Assembly: GCF_025377685.1 (NCBI RefSeq)
Contig: NZ_JACEHK010000001.1
Location: forward strand, 488,885-552,884
Origin: Anaerobacillus sp. CMMVII
GTDB taxonomy: Bacteria; Bacillota; Bacilli; Bacillales; Anaerobacillaceae
DNA length: 64,000 bases
Direction of reading: 5' to 3'
Shown here: positions 38,390 through 46,318 of the stretch, in pieces
How positions within the stretch are numbered: position 1 is the stretch's first letter
How the letters are laid out: each line of letters starts with the position of its first letter
Notes under the pieces: generated by a model
Seen by the model: the letters and a program-made list of their open reading frames with translations, nothing else
Told to the model about the DNA's origin: nothing
Databases searched by the model: none
Position numbers and translations under genes: made by a program

Positions 38390-39649
38390 ATGAGATTGAA
38401 GAAAACGTGGCTTGGGTTTCTGTTTGCACTACTTGCTTTCGTAATGCTTGCAGCGTGTAGCTCTAGTGATACAGGTGGCGAACAAGAAAAACCAAATGAA
38501 GAAACACCAAAAGCGCCGACAGAAGTGAAAGAGGAGCAGGAAGTAGTCAAAATTGGGTTATTAACATCATTAACAGGTGCGCTAGAAGCGTATGGTGCGC
38601 AAACAGTAAAAGGTTTTGAACTTGGGCTGGAATATGCAACTGGTGGCACAATGGAAGTTGCCGGGAAGAAAATTGAATTCATTATTGAGGATACAGAAAC
38701 CCAAGCAGATGTAGCAGTTCAAAAGGCTACGAGATTACTAGAGGATCATAAAGTCGACTTTATTGTTGGTTCTTCTTCGTCTGGTGATACATTAGCCGTT
38801 TTACCATTAATGGAAGAGTATAAAAAAATAATGGTTGTTGAACCTGCTGTCGCTGACAGTATCACAGGGGCAAACTGGAACAAGTACATTTTCCGTACAG
38901 GTAGAAGCTCGTCACAGGATGCTGTTGCCGGTGCTGCTGCGATTGCCAAAGAAGGTGTAAAGATCGCGACGTTGGCACAAGATTTCGCATTTGGTATAGA
39001 TGGAGTTGCAGCGTTTAAAAAGGCTGCAGAAGATCTGGGGGCAACTATCATTCATGAAGAGTTTGCGGATCCAGCAGGTGTTGACTTTTCTTCGAATATT
39101 CAACGAATTATTAATGCACAGCCAGATTACTTATTTGTTATTTGGGCGGGCGCTAATAATCCTTGGGGACAACTAGAGGATATGAGAATTCAAGATCGCG
39201 GTATTAAAATCTCGACAGGAGCTCCAGATATTGCAGCCCTACGTACCATGCAAGATGTTGTTGGTATGGAAGGCTTCACTGTTTACCACCATAGTCTACC
39301 AAATAATGAAGTGAACGATTGGTTAGTTAATGAACATCAAAAGCGCCATAATGGCGAGATGCCAGATTTATTTACACCTGGTGGCTTTGCGGCAGCAATG
39401 GCAATCGTCGCAGCACTAGAAAAAACAAATGGTGATGTTGATACGGAAACTTTAATTACAGCTATGGAAGGAATGACGTTTGATACTCCAAAAGGACCAA
39501 TGACATTCCGTCCGGAGGATCACCAAGCTTTACAAACAATGTATGCGATTACACTCGAAATGACGGATGAGTTTGATTATCCGGTACCAGTCTTGAAGCG
39601 TGAACTTTCACCAGAAGAAACAGCACCTGTAATTCAAAATAGTCGCTAA
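38390..39649 (+). CDS. ABC importer substrate-binding lipoprotein (LivJ-like)
   Basis: The 419-aa protein has a signal peptide and lipobox VMLAAC (Cys near residue 23), an acidic linker, then a type I periplasmic-binding fold of the branched-chain-amino-acid/amide family (VVKIGLLTSLTGALEAYGAQTVKGFELGLEYA, in part GLLTSLTGALEAYG). It delivers a ligand to the permease pair encoded downstream. In this family the ligand can be amino acids, urea, amides or aromatic acids, so the name does not fix the substrate. AAAAGGGGG precedes the ATG. Two predicted SARP boxes lie just upstream. Confidence 0.88.
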   Translation: MRLKKTWLGFLFALLAFVMLAACSSSDTGGEQEKPNEETPKAPTEVKEEQEVVKIGLLTSLTGALEAYGAQTVKGFELGLEYATGGTMEVAGKKIEFIIEDTETQADVAVQKATRLLEDHKVDFIVGSSSSGDTLAVLPLMEEYKKIMVVEPAVADSITGANWNKYIFRTGRSSSQDAVAGAAAIAKEGVKIATLAQDFAFGIDGVAAFKKAAEDLGATIIHEEFADPAGVDFSSNIQRIINAQPDYLFVIWAGANNPWGQLEDMRIQDRGIKISTGAPDIAALRTMQDVVGMEGFTVYHHSLPNNEVNDWLVNEHQKRHNGEMPDLFTPGGFAAAMAIVAALEKTNGDVDTETLITAMEGMTFDTPKGPMTFRPEDHQALQTMYAITLEMTDEFDYPVPVLKRELSPEETAPVIQNSR

Positions 39650-39662
39650 TTAAAATAAAGGT

Positions 39663-39698
39663 GGAGCACGATGATTTCAATGCGTGCTCCGCTTTTTT
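39663..39698 (+). terminator. Intrinsic terminator inside the importer operon
   Basis: GGAGCACG (39663-39670) pairs with CGTGCTCC (39683-39690), followed by GCTTTTTT. Lying between the binding-protein gene and the ATPase gene, it probably makes the binding protein more abundant than the membrane complex. Confidence 0.75.
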
Positions 39699-39749
39699 AA
39701 AAGGGAGTTTAAGTTTTAACAAGAAAGCTCGAACAGAGGGGTGAGATTG

Positions 39750-40514
39750 GTGGAAACAATACTAGAAACAAAAGACTTAACAATTGCCTTTGGCGGCCAT
39801 ATCGCCGTAAGTGATGTAAACGTAGAAATTGAACGGAACCAGCTTAAATCAATTATTGGTCCGAATGGAGCGGGTAAGACGACGTTTTTTAATATGATCA
39901 GTGGCCAGCTAAAACCGACAAAAGGGCAAGTCTTTTTTAAAGGTCAAGACATAACAAAATTGTCGCCAACAGAACGAACTAGATTAGGAATCGGCAGGTC
40001 GTTTCAGATAACCAATGTGTTCCCTCATTTAACCTGTCATGAGAATGTGAGACTCGCAGTGCAATCGCAAATGGGAATTTTTTATAATATGATCTCTCAT
40101 TTTAAAAGTTTAAAAGAAGTGAACGAAAAAGCTTCTGAGTTTTTGAAAACAGTCATGCTTGAAGACAAGGAGAATGAGTTGGCTGTAAATCTAGCTCATG
40201 GAGAAAAAAGAAAGTTAGAGATTGCGATGCTGCTTGCCTTAGAAACCGAAGTGTTACTTTTAGATGAACCAACAGCAGGAATGTCTTTAGAAGAGGTTCC
40301 AATGATCCTCGATGTCATTCGTGCAATTCGTGATGAACGTAAACGGACAATTGTGCTAATCGAGCACAAAATGGATATGATCCTCGATTTATCAGACAGC
40401 ATTATGGTTTTATTCCACGGTAAGCTACTTGCTGATGGGGAACCAGAGGAGATTATGCAGAACGAACAGGTTCAAAGAGCCTATTTAGGAGGTTTGCACA
40501 ATGACGCTTCTTAA
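39750..40514 (+). CDS. ABC importer ATPase, LivG-like
   Basis: Walker A GPNGAGKTT (about residues 34-42), the LivG-type insertion (LTCHENVRLAVQ, then MISHFKSLKEVNEKA), a signature-like NLAHGEKRKLEIAM and Walker B EVLLLDEPTAGMS, then IVLIEHKMD. About 254 aa, standard for LivG. The signature LSGGQ is replaced by LAHGE, a usual LivG variant. The start is taken at GTG 39750 (AGAGGGGTG upstream); GTG 39741 and TTG 39747 are alternatives. It overlaps the next gene by 14 bp. Confidence 0.88.
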   Translation: METILETKDLTIAFGGHIAVSDVNVEIERNQLKSIIGPNGAGKTTFFNMISGQLKPTKGQVFFKGQDITKLSPTERTRLGIGRSFQITNVFPHLTCHENVRLAVQSQMGIFYNMISHFKSLKEVNEKASEFLKTVMLEDKENELAVNLAHGEKRKLEIAMLLALETEVLLLDEPTAGMSLEEVPMILDVIRAIRDERKRTIVLIEHKMDMILDLSDSIMVLFHGKLLADGEPEEIMQNEQVQRAYLGGLHNDAS

Positions 40515-41205
40515 AGTGGAAAACATTCATACCTATATTCAGCAGTATCACATTTTACAAGGCGTTTCATTTGAAGTAAAGCAAGGGGAAGTAACGGTAT
40601 TGTTAGGTCGAAATGGAGCGGGGAAAACGACGACACTTCGATCAATCATGGGGTTAAATCAAGTGAAGTCAGGGAGTATCACTTTTAAAGGCGAAGCGAT
40701 TCATACGTGGCCGACGCACAAAATTGCCAATGCGGGAATTGGCTATGTTCCTGAGGATCAGGGGATATTTGGATCATTAACTGTCGAAGAAAATATGAAG
40801 GTTGCGATGAAGAAAAAGGATGAGGCGACTCTAGAACGCATGGACTGGATTCTCGACTTGTTTCCGGATTTAAAGCAATTTTGGAAAAAGAATGGTGGTC
40901 ACTTAAGTGGGGGGCAAAAGCAAATGTTATCGATCGCAAGAGCTTATATCAATGACAATGCGATGCTACTCATTGATGAACCTAGTAAGGGATTAGCACC
41001 TATTATTGTCGAGAAGGTAATGGATTCGATCAATCAAATGAAGGAGAAAACGACGGTCGTACTTGTTGAACAAAATTTCATGATGGCAAGTGCTATTGGG
41101 GATCGCTTTTACATTATCGATGACGGTCATTCTGTTTATGACGGAGCGATGGAAGAACTAAAGCATGACGAACAATTAAAAAGAAAATATTTAGGAATTG
41201 CTTAA
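40501..41205 (+). CDS. ABC importer ATPase, LivF-like
   Basis: The 234-aa protein has Walker A LLGRNGAGKTTTLRSIMG, signature GGHLSGGQKQMLSIARA and Walker B MLLIDEPSKGLAP, followed by VVLVEQNFMMA, all LivF features. It would form a heterodimer with the upstream ATPase. Start ATG overlaps livG-like gene by 14 bp, implying translational coupling. A 160-bp space without an obvious terminator follows before the permease genes. Confidence 0.9.
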   Translation: MTLLKVENIHTYIQQYHILQGVSFEVKQGEVTVLLGRNGAGKTTTLRSIMGLNQVKSGSITFKGEAIHTWPTHKIANAGIGYVPEDQGIFGSLTVEENMKVAMKKKDEATLERMDWILDLFPDLKQFWKKNGGHLSGGQKQMLSIARAYINDNAMLLIDEPSKGLAPIIVEKVMDSINQMKEKTTVVLVEQNFMMASAIGDRFYIIDDGHSVYDGAMEELKHDEQLKRKYLGIA

Positions 41206-41376
41206 TAGGAGAGTGAATTTCCTAAATACCTTAACCGAGCTATATCAATCTAGATACAGTTGCAATTGGTTTTTACGAAACTAAGACTTAATAGCGAAAA
41301 TAATGTAATGATGAAATTCACTAAGGAGACAAAACTTTTGGCAGAAGCCATGTACTACAGAAAGTAGGTGAAGCAA

Positions 41377-42246
41377 TTGGAAATGCTGATAAACATTACG
41401 ATCAATGGTTTGGCTACTGGGATGCTAATCTTTCTACTTGCTGCAGGGTTAACACTTATTTTTGGGTTGATGGACGTTTTAAACTTCGCCCATGGAGCCC
41501 TGTTTTTATGGGGGGCATATGTAGGAATTTGGGGTTATACAACCACTGGAAGCTTTTTACTTGGAATTTTGATGGCCATTATCGCGTGCGGAATTTTAGG
41601 ATATTTATTAGAGCGGTTTATCGTCAAACCTGTGTATGGAAATCACATTCAACAAATATTGATTACCTTGGGTGCGATGCTTGTGCTAAGTGAGCTCGTA
41701 AAAGTTGTCTGGGGACCTAATATTATTCAGGCTAGAGCTCCTGAATGGCTTCGTGGTAGCTGGGAAGTTGGCGATGTATTTCTCATAAAGTACCGAATTT
41801 TTATTATCTTTGTGGGATTAGTTGTTTTTGGTGGATTGTTATTTTTATTAAATCGAACGAAACTGGGGCTCGTCGTGAGAGCGGGTGTTATGGATAAAGA
41901 AATGGTGCAGGCGTTAGGGATAAATATTCGTAGAGTCTTCTTATTCGTTTTTATCCTAGGAGCATCAATGGCTGGTTTAGGAGGAATGCTGTTTGGTCCA
42001 TACTCAGGGGTCATTTATGCGGAGATAGGATTAGAGTATGGTATTTTAGCATTTATTGTTGTTGTCATAGGCGGTATGGGTAGCGTGTTGGGCTCAATGA
42101 TTGCAGCACTATTAGTCGGTTTACTAGGTTCTTATGCAGCTTATTTTTTACCTGAAATTGCTTTAGCGGTTAATTTTCTGCTGATGATCGGAATCTTAGT
42201 ATTTAGGCCTTCAGGGATTATGGGTATGAAGGAGGCACTAAAATGA
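41377..42246 (+). CDS. ABC importer permease, LivH-like
   Basis: A membrane protein of about 289 aa with eight hydrophobic segments; NGLATGMLIFLLAAGLTLIFGLMDVLNFAHGALFLWGAY opens it as in LivH (key part FGLMDVLNFAHG), and the coupling-helix region VRAGVMDKEMVQALGINI is present. TTG 41377 is chosen because AGTAGGTGA lies seven bases before; GTG 41368 and ATG 41383 are alternatives. It overlaps the next permease gene by 4 bp. Confidence 0.85.
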   Translation: MEMLINITINGLATGMLIFLLAAGLTLIFGLMDVLNFAHGALFLWGAYVGIWGYTTTGSFLLGILMAIIACGILGYLLERFIVKPVYGNHIQQILITLGAMLVLSELVKVVWGPNIIQARAPEWLRGSWEVGDVFLIKYRIFIIFVGLVVFGGLLFLLNRTKLGLVVRAGVMDKEMVQALGINIRRVFLFVFILGASMAGLGGMLFGPYSGVIYAEIGLEYGILAFIVVVIGGMGSVLGSMIAALLVGLLGSYAAYFLPEIALAVNFLLMIGILVFRPSGIMGMKEALK

Positions 42247-43268
42247 GTCGACTGAAACAGATCTCGAAATTTAAGTTTAGCTTATCGGTCGTCGCGATTG
42301 GCATGCTGATGCTACCTTTTGTGAATGACTCTCGGACAGCAATGATCATGTTAACGAAGATCTTTATTTTTGCGGTCTTTGCGATGAGCTATGACTTGTT
42401 ATTGGGTTATACAGGAATTGTATCCTTTGGTCATGCGATGTTCTTTGGGATTGGTGCGTATACAGTAGCGATTTGCTTAAAGGCTTTTGGTCCTACCGTG
42501 CCGGTCGTTTTATTAGCGACAGTTATTACGATTATCTTTACCGCGATTGTTAGTTTCCTAGTTGGACTACTAACCCTCCGATTAAAAGCTCATTTCTTTG
42601 CGATGTTGACGTTGGCTGTTGCTGCTTTATTTTTGGTAATTGCTGAAAAGTGGCGCTCGGTAACAATGGGGAATGATGGGTTTACGTTTGCCATTCCTGA
42701 GATTTTCCGTGATCGAGTCTCGTTTTATTTCATTGCCTTGATCTTTATGATCCTTGTGTACTTGTTCTTAGAACGGTTTACGCAGTCACCGATGGGGCGA
42801 GTTTTGCAGGCAATTCGAGAAAATGAGCCTCGGGTCGAGTCACTAGGCTACCGCGTCATGCATTATAAAATTACTGCTAACGTTATCGCCGGAGTTGTTG
42901 CAGGTTTAGCAGGAATTCTGTATGCAATGAGTTTACGTTTTGTTAATACAGCGGTTTTCGCAACTGAGTTAACATTAGATGCACTGTTAATCACGATCAT
43001 CGGTGGGGTCGGAACTTTGTTTGGGGCAATTGTTGGTGCGGCGCTTGTCGAGTATGCCAGACATGCCTTAATGGACTTAGCGAGTGTTCACTGGATCTTC
43101 GGGCGCTGGGTCATCCTTCTTGGAACCGTTTTTATCCTGGTTGTCATGTTCTTCCCAAAAGGTATTGTTGGATCAACGAAATATTGGTGGGCGAAACGAC
43201 AAATGGCGAAAGCAAATAAAATACAAAGTGCATCGTCCAGTAAAAATCTCGATCGAGATGTGAGCTAA
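42243..43268 (+). CDS. ABC importer permease, LivM-like
   Basis: The 341-aa membrane protein has the LivM signature MSYDLLLGYTGIVSFGHAMFFGIGAY (key part GYTGIVSFGHAMF) and the coupling segment RVLQAIRENEPRVESLGYRV (20 residues). It completes a five-part importer (binding protein, two ATPases, two permeases). ATG overlaps the LivH stop (ATGA). A 59-codon ORF follows 14 bp later. Confidence 0.88.
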   Translation: MSRLKQISKFKFSLSVVAIGMLMLPFVNDSRTAMIMLTKIFIFAVFAMSYDLLLGYTGIVSFGHAMFFGIGAYTVAICLKAFGPTVPVVLLATVITIIFTAIVSFLVGLLTLRLKAHFFAMLTLAVAALFLVIAEKWRSVTMGNDGFTFAIPEIFRDRVSFYFIALIFMILVYLFLERFTQSPMGRVLQAIRENEPRVESLGYRVMHYKITANVIAGVVAGLAGILYAMSLRFVNTAVFATELTLDALLITIIGGVGTLFGAIVGAALVEYARHALMDLASVHWIFGRWVILLGTVFILVVMFFPKGIVGSTKYWWAKRQMAKANKIQSASSSKNLDRDVS

Positions 43269-43282
43269 GGAGAGAGACAGCT

Positions 43283-43462
43283 ATGGAGTCACAATCTCAA
43301 GTGAAGTCATTCGTGATCAGAGTACAGACCGTAGAGGATGATAATCAGTCACGTGATCAGAGTTTACGAATAAAGGTGAAACATGTTCAATCAGACGAAG
43401 AGGCTACTTATGCAACGTTGGAGGAGGTCTTCGATTATATCAAGGACGTAATTGGGGAGTGA
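43283..43462 (+). CDS. Small acidic hypothetical protein in importer/CoA operon (59 aa)
   Basis: ATG at 43283 follows AAGGAGAGAGACAG. The product (SFVIRVQTVEDDNQSRDQSL, then IKVKHVQSDEEATYATLEEVFDYIKDVIGE) has two likely beta strands and a C-terminal amphipathic helix, with no membrane segment. The tight spacing (14 bp after LivM, 6 bp before the KASIII-like gene) makes it part of the operon. I know no family; it is a candidate accessory subunit for the enzymes that follow. Confidence 0.65.
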   Translation: MESQSQVKSFVIRVQTVEDDNQSRDQSLRIKVKHVQSDEEATYATLEEVFDYIKDVIGE

Positions 43463-43468
43463 AACTGA

Positions 43469-44503
43469 GTGAAACAAGAGACGGAAGCGATTGGAATTGT
43501 TAGTACAGGAGTGTACCTACCGGATCGGCGCATGAGTGGTCGTGATATTGCAACTTTATCTGGAATACCGCTAGAAGTAGTTGAGTTGAAAATGGGGATT
43601 AAGGAGAAAATAGTTCCCGGTCCCAATGATCATACGTGCCAGATGGGAGTACTTGCAGCTAAAGAAGCGTTAAAAAAAGCTGACCTTGATCCTCGTGAGC
43701 TTGATTTAATTATTTATATTGGAGAAGAACACAAAGAATATCCACTTTGGACAGCTGGAATTAAACTCCAACAAGAAATTGGTGCAGTTAATGCTTGGGC
43801 GTTTGATGTGGCGATGCGTTGCGGTACAACGGTGATGGCGTTGAAAGTAGCCAAAGATATGATGAAGGCGGACCCGGAGATTCGGACTGTATTGCTGGCT
43901 GGTGGGTATCGAAATGTCGATTTTATTGATTATGAGAATCCGAGAACAAGGTTCATGTATAACCTTTCTGCTGGAGGAGGGGCAATCATCCTTCAGAGAG
44001 GATATCAGAAAAACGAACTATTAGAAACGTCACTAATGACAGATGGGTCTTTCTCAGAAGATGTCGTTGTTGTCGCTGGAGGAACGAAACATCCGATCAC
44101 TGCAGATGCCATTGAAAAACGCCTTAATTATTTGGAGGTGCTTGATCCAGCTGGAATGAAAGCACGACTTGAGGAAAAATCAATGCGAAACTTCTTGCAG
44201 GTGATTAGACAATCCTTAAAGAAAAGTGGTCTTTCAGAAGTAGACATTGATTATTTAGCTATTCTGCATATGAAACGTTCGGCACACGAGTATGTTTTAC
44301 GAGAATTACAATTACAGGAGGAACAGTCAGTCTATTTAGAAGATTACGGTCATATCGGCCAAATAGATCAAATTTTATCGGTAGAACTAGCCCTTGAACA
44401 AGGCAAAATAGCTACAGGTGATGTTGTCGTGCTCGTTAGTGCTGGAATTGGCTACGCATGGGGAGCAACAACGATTCGCTGGGGTAAGAAAATAGCTTAC
44501 TAG
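43469..44503 (+). CDS. KASIII/HMG-CoA-synthase-like thiolase-fold enzyme
   Basis: The 344-aa protein starts at GTG behind GGGGAGTGAAACTGA. It has the FabH-type fold: GIVSTGVYLPDRRMS, the nucleophile Cys118 in DVAMRCGTTVMA, His267 in AILHMKRSAHEYV and the nucleotide-side loop DYGHIGQIDQ. In FabH the last loop has the catalytic Asn (GNTSAAS); here the corresponding residue appears to be His295. So it is a divergent member, probably acting on a CoA ester by Claisen condensation or its reverse. Followed by a hydrolase, SDR and ligase gene in one operon, it is not likely to serve housekeeping fatty-acid synthesis. Confidence 0.75.
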   Translation: MKQETEAIGIVSTGVYLPDRRMSGRDIATLSGIPLEVVELKMGIKEKIVPGPNDHTCQMGVLAAKEALKKADLDPRELDLIIYIGEEHKEYPLWTAGIKLQQEIGAVNAWAFDVAMRCGTTVMALKVAKDMMKADPEIRTVLLAGGYRNVDFIDYENPRTRFMYNLSAGGGAIILQRGYQKNELLETSLMTDGSFSEDVVVVAGGTKHPITADAIEKRLNYLEVLDPAGMKARLEEKSMRNFLQVIRQSLKKSGLSEVDIDYLAILHMKRSAHEYVLRELQLQEEQSVYLEDYGHIGQIDQILSVELALEQGKIATGDVVVLVSAGIGYAWGATTIRWGKKIAY

Positions 44504-44542
44504 ATGCTATCAGAATTGAAAAAACGATAGGAGGAAAGTTAT

Positions 44543-45442
44543 ATGGCGGAAGTGACCTTAAAGTCCGTAACAATCGAGAATGGAGAAACAATTGCCTATC
44601 GCGAACGTACCGGTGGTGAGGAAGTATTGCTTTTGGTTCATGGCAATATGACTTCTTCAAAGCATTGGGACTTATTAATAGATACATTAGATGAAAAATA
44701 TAAAATTTATGCAATAGATTTACGAGGGTTTGGCGGGTCGAGTTATCATCAAGCGATCAATTCGATCAAAGATTTTAGCGATGATTTAAAGCAACTTGTC
44801 GATGTCATAGGTTTAGAGAGATTTTCCCTCATGGGTTGGTCGACGGGTGGAGCAGTTTCGATGCAGTTTACGATTGATCACCATGAACAAGTGAATCGTC
44901 TAATTCTCCTCGCATCAGCTTCGACTAGAGGATATCCTTTCGTACAAGTAAATCCAGCTGGTGAAGTCGTTCGATGTAAGTCGAAGGAAGAGATCGAACA
45001 AGACACAACAAAGTCACTTCCAGTTCTTAAAGCCTATGAAACTAGAAATAAAGAGTTCCTTAGAGCTCTTTGGAATGCGGTCATCTATACGACTAAGCAA
45101 CCGCCTGAAGACTTATACGACCAATATACGGAAGATATGTTGACGCAGCGTAATCTCACTGATGTCTATCATGCTTTAAATACATTTAATATTAGTGATG
45201 TTCATAATGGCTTATCAGCAGGAACTGGAAGAGTGAAGGAGATTGGGGTACCTACACTTGTTTTATGGGGTGAAAATGATTTAGTAGTCACCGAACAAAT
45301 GACAAAGGAGATAAGCGAAGATTTAGGAAAGGTAGCCAAAGTTGTTTATTTACAAGGTTGTGGACATTCCCCGTTGGTAGATAATTTAAAGCTATTAAAG
45401 CATGAGGTTGAATGCTTTCTTGAAGGTTATAGATTGATATAG
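44543..45442 (+). CDS. Alpha/beta-hydrolase
   Basis: The 299-aa protein has the oxyanion motif LLVHGNMTSSKHW, a nucleophile elbow GWSTGG (Ser near residue 98), an acid in LWGENDLVV and the His in GCGHSPLVDN. A cap domain fills residues ~135-205. No signal peptide, so cytoplasmic. Close relatives include carbon-carbon hydrolases of aromatic meta-cleavage and esterases; which applies here cannot be told. GATAGGAGGAAAG precedes the ATG. Part of the same transcription unit as the KASIII-like gene. Confidence 0.82.
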   Translation: MAEVTLKSVTIENGETIAYRERTGGEEVLLLVHGNMTSSKHWDLLIDTLDEKYKIYAIDLRGFGGSSYHQAINSIKDFSDDLKQLVDVIGLERFSLMGWSTGGAVSMQFTIDHHEQVNRLILLASASTRGYPFVQVNPAGEVVRCKSKEEIEQDTTKSLPVLKAYETRNKEFLRALWNAVIYTTKQPPEDLYDQYTEDMLTQRNLTDVYHALNTFNISDVHNGLSAGTGRVKEIGVPTLVLWGENDLVVTEQMTKEISEDLGKVAKVVYLQGCGHSPLVDNLKLLKHEVECFLEGYRLI

Positions 45443-45462
45443 AGATTGAGAGGAGAAATTTT

Positions 45463-46203
45463 ATGCGTTTAAGAGATAAAGTTGCGATTGTGACAGGTGG
45501 AGGAAATGGTATTGGAAGAGAGACAGTATTAACTTTTGTAAGAGAAGGTGCAAAGGTAGTCATTGCTGATTTTAATGAAGAAGCAGGTTCGCAAGTATTG
45601 CAAGAGGTAAACGATCTTGGAGGAACTGCGTTTTTTCAGAAGGTGAATGTTGCAGATCAAGAGAGTGTGAAACAATTAGTGGAAACAACGATCGAAACAT
45701 TTGGGGTAGTGTCGATTTTGGTAAATAACGCTGGAATTACGGCTGATGCGATGACCCACAAAATGACCCCTGATGCTTGGCAAAAAGTAATTGATGTGAA
45801 TTTATCTGGTGTCTTTTACTGTACACAGGCAGTGATCGGAAAAATGCTTGAACAGGGAAAAGGGAAGATTATTAATACCTCGAGTGTTTCTGGTATTTAT
45901 GGGAATGTTGGGCAAGCCAATTATGCAGCTACGAAAGCGGGCGTGGTCGGCATGACGAAAACCTGGGCAAAGGAGTATGGAGGCAAGGGAATTAACGTCA
46001 ATGCCGTCGCTCCAGGATTTATTGAAACCGCTATGGTTGCGAAGGTGCCAGAGAAGGTCATTGAGAAAATGAAAGCAATCATTCCTTTGAAAAGACTAGG
46101 AAGTCCAACTGATATTGCAAATGCTTATCTTTATCTAGCATCTGATGAATCGAACTACGTTAATGGTACCGTTCTCCACGTTGATGGTGGGATCATGATG
46201 TGA
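45463..46203 (+). CDS. Short-chain dehydrogenase/reductase (FabG-like)
   Basis: The 246-aa SDR has the NAD(P) motif TGGGNGIG, NNAG, Ser in NTSSVSG and the catalytic YAATK. C-terminal GGIMM is as in FabG-type 3-oxoacyl reductases. With the KASIII-like enzyme next to it, a 3-oxoacyl-CoA or 3-hydroxyacyl-CoA substrate is a reasonable inference. GAGAGGAGAAA precedes the ATG. Confidence 0.85.
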   Translation: MRLRDKVAIVTGGGNGIGRETVLTFVREGAKVVIADFNEEAGSQVLQEVNDLGGTAFFQKVNVADQESVKQLVETTIETFGVVSILVNNAGITADAMTHKMTPDAWQKVIDVNLSGVFYCTQAVIGKMLEQGKGKIINTSSVSGIYGNVGQANYAATKAGVVGMTKTWAKEYGGKGINVNAVAPGFIETAMVAKVPEKVIEKMKAIIPLKRLGSPTDIANAYLYLASDESNYVNGTVLHVDGGIMM

Positions 46204-46213
46204 TCTCCTAATC

Positions 46214-46246
46214 TGTAACTTGAATGCAACTCTTTTTTTATATATT
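46214..46246 (+). promoter_or_regulatory. Predicted SARP box 3 and promoter
   Basis: TGTAACT (46214-46220), TGAA, TGCAACT (46225-46231), then nine bases to TATATT (46241-46246). The heptamers, 11-bp period and distance to the -10 match boxes 1 and 2. It lies in the 115-bp gap before the ligase gene and suggests a second, internal activator-dependent promoter. Confidence 0.55.
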
Positions 46247-46318
46247 GGTATAAGAAAAACATTGTGCGCGAACTTGTTAGATTGCGCAAATGATAACAAA
46301 AGTAAAGGGGGAGGTAAG

